A stretch of 64,000 bases of DNA, taken from assembly GCA_026873275.1 (NCBI GenBank), contig JANTUC010000013.1:1426001-1490000 (forward strand), written 5' to 3'. A program made the position numbers and the translations under genes. The notes beneath the pieces are model-generated. The model ran no database searches, was not told the DNA's origin, and was given only the letters and a program-made list of their open reading frames with translations. The stretch's first letter is position 1, and each line of letters opens with the position of its first letter. Shown one piece after another: positions 13,015 to 23,995 of the stretch. The stretch is from Pseudopithomyces maydicus. Its lineage: Eukaryota; Ascomycota; Dothideomycetes; Pleosporales; Didymosphaeriaceae.

Positions 13015-13397
13015 GTAAGCAAGAGTTATACCCCTGTAAATTCCGCAGCTGAGTCTCACCTTTGCCGCATGACAAGTCACATTTTGTGGAAGGAGATATC
13101 TAGTTGAAGCAAACCGGCATAGCTTAGGGCTGTGCCACCAGAACACAGGACAGGGAAAATAGAATGGTCTAGTCAAAGGCTTGGCCGGGGCACAGTCTTG
13201 AACACCCTCGACATCATTCAATATATAAAACTCGAGTCTGTTACTCTCATAGCTAGTCAAACATTCGCGATAGTATATTTCAGTTTCTCCAATTACGTCA
13301 GTCACCACCCGCGCTCTTCTTTCTCTTTTCATCAGTGAACCAAAAACTTCCCATCCAAGCACCTTGCCAGCCCTTAAAACCCTTATCCCAACTCCCA
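13015..13397. promoter_or_regulatory. polyketide synthase 3' flank and hydrolase promoter
   Basis: The 383 nt between two plus-strand genes contain a TATATAA string at 13222-13228, about 170 nt before the hydrolase ATG, followed by a pyrimidine-rich stretch near 13300-13330. Both are typical of fungal core promoters. Base composition changes across this gap from mixed to clearly GC-rich. Confidence 0.4.
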
Positions 13398-14199
13398 ATG
13401 GCCTCCCAAAAGCCCACAATCGTCGTCATATCCGGTGGCTGGCACGTGCCGTCCTCCTACGCCAAACTCACCACCGCCCTCACCACCGCCGGCTACAAAG
13501 TCCACGTCCCGCGCCTACCCTCCATGAACGAGTCAAGACCCCCAACCGCAGACCTCACTACCGACACCACCTTTATCCGCGCTTACGTCCAAGATCTCAT
13601 CTCCGACGGCCAAAACGTCGTCGTCATCATGCACTCCTACGGCGGCCAGGTGGGCACGAATGCTCTTTGTGGTCTTGGACGTGGTTTGGGTCCGGGGCAA
13701 GGCTCCGACGAAGCGGGATCACGGGGGGAGTCTCGCATCTCGTATATCTGACTGCGTTTGCGCAGTTTGAGGGCTGGTCCATGGTGGATAAGGTAGAGGA
13801 GTTCAACCACGGGCACTTGATCCCGCTGGCGTTTGATTTTGCCGACGACCAGACGGTTGTGAGTCGGGATGCTAAGGGTCTGCTAGTGAGTGGTACGGCG
13901 CTTTCAGATGAGGAAGTGGATGCGTATGTGGGGGTTTAGTACGCTGGAACGGGAAGTGCATGTATGATCGGATTGAGGGGGTGGCGTGGAGAGATATCCC
14001 TGTTAGCTATATCTATGCGACGATGGATATGACGGTTCCGCTAGATTATCAAAAGTCTATAGTCGAGGGGATGAGGAAGGCTGGGAGGGAGGTCGATACG
14101 TATGAGGTGGCGGCGGGGCATTGTCCTCATTTCACGGCGACGATGGAGGTCGTGGGGGCGATTGAGAAGATTGCGGCGAAAGCAATGGGAAACGAATGA
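13398..14199 (+). CDS. alpha/beta-hydrolase, two frameshifts
   Basis: Single-exon alpha/beta-hydrolase fold protein of about 267 aa, close to the usual size of small esterase-like members. It begins MASQKPTIVVISGGWHVP, with the oxyanion-loop GGWH early on. The nucleophile elbow is MHSYGGQVG (Ser about residue 80), the acid is in ATMDMTVPLDYQ, and the catalytic His in AGHCPHFTATM near the C-terminus, so a full Ser-Asp-His triad is present. The frame changes twice, each as if one base were lost: once at a G run between about 13694 and 13728, once at GGGGG 13930-13934. 802 nt plus two gives 268 codons. It lies 383 nt downstream of the polyketide synthase on the same strand, so it could release the polyketide from the ACP in trans. 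Its GC-rich codon use, unlike the synthase, makes an unrelated esterase equally possible. Confidence 0.8.
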
Positions 14200-14431
14200 T
14201 TGGGCCAAGGGCAGAGAATTCCTCGCAATTGGAGATTTAACTTTTGTCTTTGATCATAGTTTACTACCTATTCTTGCCTTGTTATGATGCGCCGCTCGTT
14301 CACAATGATTTCACCGTATACAAATCAACACATCTCCTCCCTTTTCCCTCCCACTCTACAAACCCCCTTCTCAATTCATCTCAACACAACAAAACACGTC
14401 ACAAAATCATTCCACACCTCTAGTACAAACC

Positions 14432-14775
14432 ATGCGCTTCCACACCATTCTCCCAACTCTCACCCTTCTCACCACCACCATAGCCGCACCCTTCACCCCC
14501 ACCAACACCACCACCCCCACAACACCACCATCCCCACCATCCCCCCCGTATCCCTCCACTTCGGCAGCGCCCTCGAACAAAAAAAGAACGCCATAGCCCC
14601 AACCCTAAAATACATCCTGCCCATCGCACTCACCCTAGTCGGCGTCCTAATCCTCGCAATCATATACCGATGCTGCAAAGCCGGGCGGGAAGTCTGGAAA
14701 GCTCGGGATGTGACGCCTAGGGGAGGGAGAGGGACAAAGGGCGATGTAGTAGTGCCGGGGGGCTCGCTCGGGTGA
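14432..14775 (+). CDS. small signal-peptide, single-TM protein, one frameshift
   Basis: I do not recognise this gene, but the layout is protein-like. An ATG at 14432 opens a signal peptide (MRFHTILPTLTLLTTTIAAP) and a Thr/Pro-rich linker. After the C7 run at 14541-14547, in the frame one base away, there follows FGSALEQKKNAIAPTLKY, a hydrophobic helix (ILPIALTLVGVLILAIIY), a CC pair and a basic tail ending at 14775. Adding one base gives 345 nt or 114 aa. The design is a small type I membrane protein with a Thr/Pro-rich, probably O-glycosylated ectodomain. It could also be a chance reading of low-complexity DNA. Confidence 0.45.
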
Positions 14776-14946
14776 AGAGGGGGCTCGGGGGGATGTGAGG
14801 ATGGGGCGGTGAGATGGAAGGGGGATGGAAGATGTATGTATGTGTGTATGGGTATGTGGATGGATATCGGGAGAGGTGGGGGATTTGTAATTTGCTGGTT
14901 GTGCAGGACATAACAATGACAGTAAGGAATAGGGGGTTTAGGATAA

Positions 14947-15110
14947 CTATCGTCCTAATATACTCTTTACGTCCTTGTTGATTGCATTTATATTTCCTAT
15001 TTAATGTATTATTCTACTATTTATTATTATTAAATTTATTGCGTCTAATTTGCCTTTAGTAGCTGGAGTCGGCATAGCCTGTATAGGTTCTTACAACGTT
15101 AATTAATTAA
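14947..15110. repeat. dispersed AT-rich repeat, copy A
   Basis: This segment aligns with 34434-34598. Shared landmarks are CCTAATATACTCT at the left end, TTTATATTT..TATTTAAT, AGCTGGAGTCGGCAT, CTRTATAGGTT and ACGTTAATT at the right end. The two copies differ at many sites, mostly transitions, with small length changes. Flanking DNA is unrelated. It could be a decayed MITE, solo LTR or other short non-coding transposon remnant. Confidence 0.75.
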
Positions 15111-16668
15111 AAACCATAACCCATAAACTATATGGGTTTAGAATCAAGTGGTGGAGATAGGAATCTGTGCTCTTATTTAAAGTATAATTCTTTATAAGCT
15201 TATTAAAATAAGCAAATATATCCGGATCAATTAATCACTTTTCGACCTTTACTTCTCTATACATATACGAAATTTCTTTCAGCTATCGCAAGAGGGGATG
15301 TCAGTTTATCTTAAGCTGTTTTTATCTAGTCTATTACTCTGCTTCTACTTTTTTTTTCAAAAACCTAAATATACACGCATTTCAATTTTCTGTCCATCGA
15401 TTCATGCATACGTTATATCGATTAAATCAATACATTTTTTTTCGTGAACAGCAAATCTTTCCGGCATCATCTTGAGGACCTAGACCGATTAACTCATGTA
15501 CGCCGACTCGGGCTGATCCAATTAATATACACTACGTGCATACATGTAAGCGAATATAAGGATATTTGTACACGCGTAAATGTGTGAATGTGTGAATGCG
15601 TGAATGTATATATATATATATATGTATATTGAAACCCTGATGCCGAGCTGGCGTACATGCATGTATGCCTGCTAGGCCCACCCTATACCATCCTATCCTA
15701 TCCTATCCTATACCATCCCTGATCATTCTATATATACCGTCCCAACACACACACATATAACACCACGCACGTAATCCAGATATAACGAATACGTACAACG
15801 CTTAAGTCAAGCCAAACCAAGTACCGCAGCCGAAAGAAGATGAAGTCTTGAAAAAAAGGCAATTCCCCACGCCAGTCAGCCAGTCAGCCTGCCAACCAGT
15901 CCAATCCAAGACGTACGTGAACGCGAACGTGAAGGCGTGCCGTGCCGAGTCCATCCATATTGATAGAACGAATGGAACGGAACGGAACGGAGTCGTGAAG
16001 GGAAGAAGGGGTGAAAAAAAAACAGATAAAGATAAAGATAAAGATAAAGAGAAAGATAAGAACACACACACATGCCGAGAGAAGAGGAGAGAAGAGGAAG
16101 AAGCTGGTGAATGGATAGATAGATGGATAAATAACTAAACAAGTAGCGTGCATGAAAGACGTATGAATCGAATCGAATCGAATCGAATCGACGGAAGAGG
16201 TATCGTGCTTCGAATAGACAGACAACCAAATAGACAACCAGATAGACAGACAGACAAGCAGATAGACAGATGAACAGATAGACAGATGAACAGATGAGCA
16301 GAAGAGCAGATAAGCAGGCAAGTACCCAAGTACCCAAGTACCCAAGTACCCACGTAAGCCCACCGGACCAGACCAGACCCAGATACAGACCCAGATACAG
16401 ACCAAACCCAGACTAGCACCAACCAACCAAACAAACAAACAAATATATGTATCGAAGAGATAACATTGCCGAACCCGATGTAATTGCCGAACCCGAAGAC
16501 GAAGCCGAAAAAGTCGAAGAAGACAAACCCGACGTAAGAAGCCAAAAAAAGTCGAAAAAGGCCGAAGAAGGCCGAAGAAGAAGAAGAAGAAGAAGAAGCA
16601 GAAGTGTGGAAAATAAGAAAAGAGATCATAACACATGACATGACAGCGCTTTTGTGTTGCACAAGACG

Positions 16669-16712
16669 TTTTGGGGTTTGGGGTTTGGGTTTTGGGTTTT
16701 GGGGTTTTGGGT
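16669..16712. repeat. interstitial TTTGGGG/TTTTGGGG-type G-rich tract
   Basis: Seven or so runs of three or four G alternate with three or four T (GTTTTGGGGTTTGGGGTTTG and onward). The tract resembles protist telomere repeats rather than the TTAGGG of filamentous fungi, and could form a G-quadruplex. It lies downstream of the minus-strand PH-domain gene. Confidence 0.6.
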
Positions 16713-16972
16713 GTGCAGCAGGTAGCAGGCAGCGTTCGATAAACCAGGAAGCCAGGAAGTTAAAAAGTTAGACAGCCAGACGGCCAGACGCACGGGGTGG
16801 GAAGCAAGCAAAGCAAGCATCTCAAACGCGAATCGCGTCCAAGTCAGCCAGCCCAGCCCAGCCTAGCCCAGCCTAGCCCAGCCCAACCCTGCGCCTCACC
16901 TCACCCATCCATAGATAGATAGACAGTCCATGCCATCACCCCGGTACCTCCCCCTCCCCCTTTACCCCCACC

Positions 16973-19754
16973 TCACACCACGACCCCCCTCGGCGTCCCC
17001 ACCACCGGCGGCGGCGGTGGCGGCGGCGCAGGCAACGGCATCGTAGGCGGCGGCGCCGGGGGCGGCAACCCAATGTCCCCGGGCGCGCTCCCACCGGGGC
17101 CCCCCATCGCAGGCATGCTCTTCCTGGAGGCGAGGTTTGCTTCCTTCCTGACGACGAGCTGCTGGCCGTGGCCGCGCAGGACGGGGATGCTCGGACTCTT
17201 TGCGAGGGGAGCGGGGGCGGGGGCGAAGCCGGGGGTGGGGACGGGAATAGGAACGGGAACGGATGCTGGTGGCGGTGGTGGTGCGGATGCAGGTGGTGGT
17301 GCGGATACAGATACAGATACAGATGCAGGCGTCCTCGTGGCGTTCGCGTGCGCGGCCGCGAGACCCCGTGGGCCGGCGATGAAAGAAGGCGTGCTGGATA
17401 CGGCGCGGGGGGCTCGCTTTGAGGAGAGGAAGGGCGCGGGGTCGGATCGGATTTGCACGGTGGTGGGGCGACGGAGCGACTGGCCCTGTGCTTGTGCTTG
17501 TGCTTGTGCTTGTCCGGGGGCGAGGGCGAGTGGGGGCGAGACGCCAGGGGACCAGCGAGAGGGGCTGGGCTGGCGGGAGGTGGACGGTGATGGTGATAGT
17601 GAGGTTGAGGAGGAAGGGGGCCGAGCGGGTTCGGTGACGGAGCGGTTTATGACGACGCCGAGGGGGAGGCGGGCTGGTTTGTTGGGGGCGAGGGAGCTGC
17701 GGCGGGGAGGGCTGATGATGGTGGAGCCGTTTGGGGGGCTTGAGTTTGGGGTCGGACGGGGAGCGGTCGGAGGAAAGGCTTTGGGGTGGCGGAAATGCGG
17801 CGTGAGGAGGGGTGAGGCAGAGCTGCTGCAGCGGAGGTGAGGCTGCCAAGCATCGTGGACTGCGGGCGGGAGGTTGGAGGAGCGGGTAAGGGGGCGAGCG
17901 GCGGTGGTGACATGGTATCGATCATGCGGGTTGGCGGAGCCGAAGAACTCCTCAGCGTGTATCGCGCTGGCGATGTGTTGCGAGGTCCGGTATCAGCGCT
18001 TGTTCTGGCATTGCTCATGTGTGCACGATCCGACGAAGCGATTCGTGGCGTGGGGGTGAAGGACGTCAAGGATGAGATTGGCGTGCCTGATTCCAGCTTT
18101 GATTCCAGCCGTCTTGGTTCACCGGTAGTTGGAGAAGCAGGACCGTAGATGGAGTGTCGTTTAGGCGTTCGAGCAGACTGCGCGGATACAGAGATGTCCT
18201 CATTGGTGACGGGTAGTGGCTGCATGGATCTTCTGCGGGTGCTGCTGTTCCCTGGGTGCATGTGAAACGACCTGAGGGAAGTCTCGCTTCGACGCGGCTC
18301 TACATCAGCAGGGGGTGCGACTTCGCTAATTGGTGACGGTGGGGCCGGGGAGGCATCTCGCGATGTGTTTCGTGTGCCGGCTCCAGATACCGATGTTGCT
18401 GCTGTGGACACGTAGGAGAATCGTGATCTCTCACGAAGCTGGTCAAGTTGGAGCTGTTCCTGGGAAGAGGTGCTGTTGGCGATGGAAGGCGCTTCCACAG
18501 ACTGGCGGTGCATACTCGGACGAGGCGACTGAGTGCTAGCCGCGTCGACTGCAGGGAGAGCCTTTTCCCGATGTCCACTTTCCCAGTCTGATGCAATGAT
18601 CTTGGGAGAGTCCGAGTACTGAGACTGCAGCGGCGAGTCGATGGGCCGGATGGCACTGAGACGACTTGATTCGCGCTTGGGCGGCTGCCGTTGGTATGGG
18701 CGTTCCGCCGAAGCTCTCTCTGCCGACTCATCAATAGATGAAGATCCCCGGCTAGACTCGGTGCTGGCCTTCATGCCCCCCAGGTTATCGATTTCTCTCC
18801 GTACGATGGTCATCCACGACTCCATCTCTTCAGCACTTTCCATGACCAACAGGAAACTGGCTGCTTCTCTTCTTGCGAATCCTCCATGTCGGAGCCTGGT
18901 CAACAGCGAATGCTTCGGGGTCTCGCTTACAGTGCCATCCTCGTTGGCGCTCTGCAAGATCTGCAGCACCCAATGCTTGCCGGGGATCAGATCGGAAGCG
19001 AATGCGGCCGAGTCTTTGCCCAGCCTGAGAACCCTTTCAGGAAGCCGGTCAAAGGGGCCGTCGCCAGAGTATTGGAGAACATGTCCGGAGGTAACCAGGA
19101 CGTATATCTTGTTGGTCAGCTGTGGGGTGGTGTTCAGAATGGAATCCAAGCGCTTGTGGCTCTTCTCCAGCTTCCTGGGTTCGGAGCCACCCTCCAAGGT
19201 TGCCGAGAGATCTCTGTGGCTGTCCATGCGCTCACGCAGCGATTCTGCCTGCTTCTTCTGACTTTGTGTCCTGAGGAGGGCATCCGGGGAGTATACGCAA
19301 GCTTGCACCGTGGCGAACTTGATCGACTGCGGGTAGGCTTGGAACAGCGGCGGAGGATCCCAGTCGTCGCCCGGAGGTCGTTTGACACTGGGCGGCCGCA
19401 TGGACATGGGCCGGAGAAACTGGCTCGATCGTGCTCGGTGGACTTGCTGTGCTGGAGGGGAGGGTTCTGGCGTAGCGAGGACTTGGGCGGTGATGGCGGT
19501 CTGGGTGGCTCTTGGGGCTGCATGGGAATTGCAAGGCCGACGGTTTCCGTGTGTCCTCTTGCCTTCTCCACTTTGGGCTTGCTGAACAAGTTGAAGAGAG
19601 ACAGGCGGGAGCTCTTGCGCTCGAGTGGCGGGTCCGGTTTCAGCGATCTCATGATGGCAGGAGCCGGGGCAGACTGGGCGTTCTGGTCGAGCAGGTTCGC
19701 GTTGGATCGATTGCGCCGCCAGCGGGAAGTCGAAAAGGTGTCATTGGGGGCCAT
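16973..19754 (-). CDS. PH-domain protein with disordered tail, two frameshifts
   Basis: Fungal protein of about 927 aa with one pleckstrin-homology-like core, probably binding membrane lipid or acting as a cortical adaptor; exact role unknown. The ATG at 19754 gives MAPNDTFSTSRWRRNRSNANLL. The conserved core includes DDWDPPPLFQAYPQSIKFAT, then TPQLTNKIYVLVTSGHVLQYSGDGPFDRLPE, RLGKDSAAFASDLIPGKHWVLQI and, closing the PH fold, ASFLLVMESAEEMESWMTIV (Trp of the last helix). A long Ser/Pro-rich tail follows, with a polyproline stretch just before the stop at 16973. Two frame changes occur, each equal to one missing base: one at the G5 run 17684-17688, the other between about 19400 and 19600, which I could not place exactly (an unrecognised intron is possible). 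2782 nt plus two is a multiple of three, which supports this reading. Confidence 0.75.
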
Positions 19755-21813
19755 GGCTGCTCTGGCCGTTGAAGAGCCGCGGGTATCAACACATCCAGTG
19801 GGCGGCAGGTGCAGGGTCAGCGTCTCGGACGGACGACGGTATATACTAGGCCACGTAACGAAGGCCGGACAGGGTTGGGACGGGCGAGGAAACAAAAGCG
19901 TGTCAGTGTTGGGCAAACTATGTCCTCGGCGGGTATCAAAGCTGAAGTATGGCTGGAGTATGGCAGAAGATAGAATTTACAGAAAGACCCTGTTGAACGC
20001 AGGAAGGGAACGAGTGTGGGAGCCGGCGGGGCTATGGGCAGGGTGGCAGAGGATATCAAACGAGGGGACAGGACAACATGTGCGTCCCAGAGAGGGGCAG
20101 AGTGCAGATACTAGGTATGGGCGCAAGTGACGAAGAGCAGATGCTGAAACGCGCGAGGAAACGGCGACGAGCACCGGCCGTTAGTCAAGGGCATGGGCAG
20201 CATGGCAGGGGGTGTTCGCAGAGCTTCGGCAAGGCTTGAGGGTGCGCGGGTCGCTGCGGGTGGGCGCTCGCTCGGGCAGCAGGGCGGCCCCCTTTTCGCA
20301 GCGAGGAGGCTAAATCGGGCGCTGGCGTCGGGAGCCCGTCACACCAGCCGTAGCTGCTCTGCACCGCGCTGCACCGCGCTGCATCGCTCTGCGCCAGGCA
20401 GCGTCGGCTCGTTTTGGCCGCGTTTGAGCTGCGGTGCCTGACTTGCAGCGCGCCGTTGATAAAGCGCTGCGGTGCTGCTACTGGCGCGCAGGAGGGGCCC
20501 TCCTTTTTTTGCTTCGCCAGGCAGGCAGGCAGTCAGTCAGTCAGTCAGTCACTCCGTCTTCCACCCAGTCAGTGTCAGCGAGGCCCCGTGTGCGACCACG
20601 ATGAGGCGAGGCGGCATCGCCCAGGGCTGGCGGGAGGGGCTTATTGAAATTGCCAGGGCTGACGCCTCCGTCCGGGCTGCCGGCAGGCTCCCGCGAGATG
20701 TACTGTAAATATAGGTGAGGTGAGCGAGCACCCCTCAGCTGGGGGATGCCATGACCACGGTTGATTGCAAGGAGGGCGAAGAAGGGTCGAAGGGTTCCAC
20801 AGCAATCAACAGCGATATAGTCGCCGTGTCTGGGTGCTGGGGCGCAGTCCTGGAGGCATTGCTGGGGGACAAGTCCTTTGGGGCGCCTTCACCATCCCCC
20901 GGCCCATGTGTGATGTGCGATGTGTGATGTGATGCAGCACAGCACCAGCACGCCGGGGGCTCCAGCAAAAGGATGGTTCGCGGGCGTCGGGGCCTTGGAC
21001 CAGGGATTCGGGCGGTGGAGGCCAGCCTGGCCAGGTTCGGCACGGGCTGCCCAACCCAGGCGCAGGCCATGCACGAGCGCGAGATTAATCGATAGCGGAC
21101 GCCGGCGGGCCGGGTTCTGGACGCGTCGAGGTCGCTGGCAGTAAACAGAGGACGCGTAGGCACTGTGTGTATGGTTTGGTGTATGTAAGCAGGTTCTTAT
21201 GTAAGTGGGTGGTAGTGTAGTCTGTCTACGTACGGTAGCCTTGGTAGGTATGCCTGGTGTCGTGCATCCAGGCCCATCCCCCTCCCCCATCCCCCATCCC
21301 CCCACGGCACATCATCCACACCTCGACACGATCGACCGACCCAGCGCTACACCAGACATGACATCATGCCGTCTGCGTCTGCGACCTGTTTTTTTATTTT
21401 TGGCATGTGCCCGTGTGCCCGTCCTGCGTTGCTGTGTACCTGTGTCCCTGTGTTGCTGTGCGTGCCCGCGTGCCTGTGTGCGTTCCTGCGCAAGCGTCCA
21501 GCCAAGCCAGCCGCCATCAGCCGCCCCCGTCACAGGCGACCCCGCCATGCCACCGCCCGAGCCCAGAATGTCTCTCCACATTCTCACCACCCCCGCGCGA
21601 CTTTTTTTTCTTCTCTGCATGTGCACGCTACAGTGTATATCCTCCGCTCTTCACCCTGCCTAGGTAGCCAGTCGCCATGCCCCCCGATCTGAACTCGCTG
21701 CCTCCCTCCTCCCCCTCCCCTCCACAACACCCCTGCAGCCTCGACCCTCCCCCGCCGCCGCCGCCGTCGATCACCATCACCATCAGCAACAGCAACAGCA
21801 ACAAAGCCGCACC
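19755..21813. other. intergenic, GC-rich, simple repeats
   Basis: About 2.06 kb between two divergent genes (PH-domain protein and coiled-coil protein), so both promoters should lie here. It carries GCTGCACC-type repeats near 20358-20395, GCAG/TCAG repeats at 20520-20550 and CCCCATCCC runs near 21270-21303. The open frames have biased composition and no domain; I support no gene. Confidence 0.5.
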
Positions 21814-23085
21814 ATGTCCCAGTCGCCCTCGCACACGCCGCCGCACTCGCTCGCCGCCGCCGCCACCATGAACGCAGGCATCCACAACGAAGATCTGCGC
21901 CGCCAGTCCTCCTCCGCCGGCAGCATGCGCCGCGAGGTCGAGCGCCAGCGCCGCCGCTCCAGCATCCGCATCAACCTCAACCTCAACGACCCGGCCGTCC
22001 CCGCACCGGGCGAGATGCAGAGGAGCCCCTCCGCACGCACCAGGGCTGCTCCCCGTGGCCGCACAGCCCGCACAGCCCGCACCACGAGCGGGCGCCCAGC
22101 CTGGGAGAGCTCCACCAGGAGCTCGAGTACGAGCAGGAGGGCCAGGTCGTAAGCTACTTCTGATCTAGCATGCACTTGCACTTGCACTCGCACTTGCATC
22201 TGTGCTGTGCTGTGCTGCGCTGTGCCGTGCCTGAACCTGACCCTGAACCTGACCCTGACCACTTGGTGTCCAGAACCGCCTCCTCACCATGATCCGCCAT
22301 CAACAAGCGCAGATCCAAAACCTCCAGCTCCACGCCCACCCCACCGCCAATTCCACCTCCGCCTCCGCCGTCGACGACAGCACACCCACCTCCGAACGCT
22401 CGCTCTCTCTCCCCGTCCGCCCGCGCTCCCCCGCCCCCCACCCTCCCGCAACTCCTCCTTCGCAGACCGCGACCATGTCCCCAACCCCGACCGCGACCGC
22501 GACCGTCCCACACCCACCTCCCACGCGGGATCCCCCGCGCGCCGCCCCTCGTTCGGCACCGCGCCGTTGGACGCAGAGCATGCCCTTGTGAGCGGTGCCG
22601 GTCTGGGTTTGGGTCACGCCCACGCCGCCAGGGACGAGTCGGCGTACTACCAGGCGGAGACGCTGAATCTGACGCGCGAGAATCAGATGTTGAAGCAGAG
22701 GATAAGGGAGCTGGGTTAGTTGATCTCGTTGTCTTTCTTTCTTTCTTTCTTTCTTCCTTTCTTCCTTCCTTCCTCTCTTCCCTCCTCTCTTCCCTCCTCT
22801 CTTCCTTTCTCTCTTCCCCTGTTCCCCTCTTCCTCTCTTTATTTTCTTTTTTTTGTTTAAGGGTACCTCTCTTCGACGCAAACACACTAACCTTTCCCCC
22901 CCGCAGAACGCCAACTCGCCGAGACCCAGCCCGCAGCGTCGTCGTCGTCATCGGCGGCGGCAGCAGCAGCAGCAGCGGCCTTGCACTCCCCGGCTACGGC
23001 CTCGAACCTACATAGTAGTCCGCCTATTAGTCGGCGGCAGACGGAGGGGGCGATGGTCTGGCTGAGTGAGTGGGTGAGTAAGTGA
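21814..23085 (+). CDS. conserved fungal protein with C-terminal coiled coil, two frameshifts
   Basis: Three exons, 21814-22148, 22274-22714 and 22907-23085. The protein starts MSQSPSHTPPHSLAAAATMN after a good ACC context, then has a basic patch (RREVERQRRRSSIR), the segment NLNDPAVPAPGEMQ, a helix around LGELHQELEYEQEGQV that continues across the first intron into NRLLTMIRHQQAQIQNLQ, a long Ser/Pro-rich middle, and a second helix YYQAETLNLTRENQMLKQRI running into exon 3. Both helices look like coiled coils. The pattern matches a widespread ascomycete family without assigned function. Two single-base losses are needed, at CCCC 22026-22029 and CCCCCC 22434-22439; with them every exon phase closes. 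A His/Gln-rich stretch is open upstream of the ATG, so a longer N-terminus is possible. Exon 3 includes a poly-Ser/poly-Ala stretch. Confidence 0.65.
22735..22856 (+). repeat. pyrimidine tract inside an intron
   Basis: CTTT, CTTC and CCTCTCTTC repeats fill most of the 192-nt second intron (22715-22906) of the coiled-coil gene. It is much longer than most introns in the window and almost pure pyrimidine. Confidence 0.7.
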
Positions 23086-23995
23086 GTGGGCGGAAGGCAT
23101 CCTGTATTGTATGTACGTGTAGTGTAATGCGTGTGCGGCATGAATACGGCGTTGGCATGGATGGGCTTGTGTGTGCATCGTGGTGGGAATATGTACATTT
23201 CTGGATGTACGCACTACGTTATTTTTTAGGCTCATGGTTTTTTTTTTGCTCCTGGCGTGGGGGAAGCGTGTGGTGCGATACTGTGCTATACTATACCATG
23301 CTTTGCTTTGCTTTGCTTTGCTTTGCTTTGCTTTGCTTTGCTTTGCTTTGCTATGCTATGCTATGCTATGCTATGCTATGGAATAGCATCGTTCGGCCAC
23401 GCGGCATGGACAGATAGGATAACGGCGTTTTATGTACATATGTACTCATGTATATACATACATACCTCTCAGATCAACAAAGAAACGGATAACATGTGTA
23501 TATATATATATACATACTTTTCATTTGGAACACGGCACCGCTATGCATCACAAACACACATGTACACTACGCAAGCACATCTGGCGTTGCACGGTGGACA
23601 CGACGACGGAGAAGAGTGAGGTGGAGAAGAAGAGAAAAAGAAGAAGAGAAAAAAGAAGAAGAAGAAGAAACCAACAATCAAATAGGTACAGGGATATATA
23701 GATCCTACCACCACCACCACCACCCCCTCTTCACTCTTCACTCTTCACTCTTCACGCAACCCCGCCTCCCCCTCCCCTCTCCTCTCACAAAGCCACACCC
23801 TCAAAAATGCACCCTCCCTCCACACATACATACATACATACATATATGTACGTACGTACGTAACGTACCCCACGCATATAGAAAAACGAAACCCCACCCT
23901 AGCCCTGCCCACGCCCAGAACGCCCCCGAATGCTATACCGACCCTTTGCGAAGAAAAGACACGCCCCGCCTCGCCCTCGCCCTCGCACGCGAATC
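23086..23995. other. intergenic between convergent genes, microsatellites
   Basis: The region between the ends of the coiled-coil gene and SEC62. It holds a CTTTG array turning into a CTATG array (23300-23380), TA repeats near 23497-23513, purine-rich repeats near 23625-23672, a CAC run near 23708-23724, CTCTTCA repeats near 23727-23752 and CATA/GTAC repeats near 23825-23863. No gene is supported. Confidence 0.65.
23300..23380. repeat. compound pentanucleotide array (CTTTG)n(CTATG)n
   Basis: About eleven CTTTG units are followed directly by about six CTATG units. The one-base change in the repeated unit shows that a single substitution spread through part of the array. Confidence 0.85.

Larger units (their letters stand above)
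14776..16972. other. intergenic, repeats and microsatellites
   Basis: About 2.2 kb with no gene. It contains a dispersed AT-rich repeat (14947-15110), further AT-rich sequence to about 15470, a TA run near 15607-15623, CCTAT-type repeats near 15690, GATAAA repeats near 16021-16056, AATCG repeats near 16165-16192, AGACAGAT/CAGATAGA repeats across 16215-16310, AAGTACCC repeats near 16318-16352, a GAA run near 16565-16600 and G-rich repeats near 16669-16712. Open frames crossing this region are repeat artefacts. Confidence 0.7.

Noticed and set aside
16165..16352. Regular short repeats that could suggest a CRISPR array
   Set aside because: They are direct microsatellites without spacers of fixed length, in a fungal genome.
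15884..16636. Minus-strand frame rich in Phe, Leu, Ser and Tyr that looks like a membrane protein
   Set aside because: It is produced by translating microsatellites (GATAAA, CAGATAGA and GAA units); the apparent helices follow the repeat periods.
18886..20130. Plus-strand open frame of 414 codons
   Set aside because: Antisense to the PH-domain gene and running into its promoter; no recognisable protein features.
22154..22951. Minus-strand frame with long Lys/Arg/Glu tracts
   Set aside because: Antisense to the coiled-coil gene and to its pyrimidine-rich intron, which explains the charged repeats.
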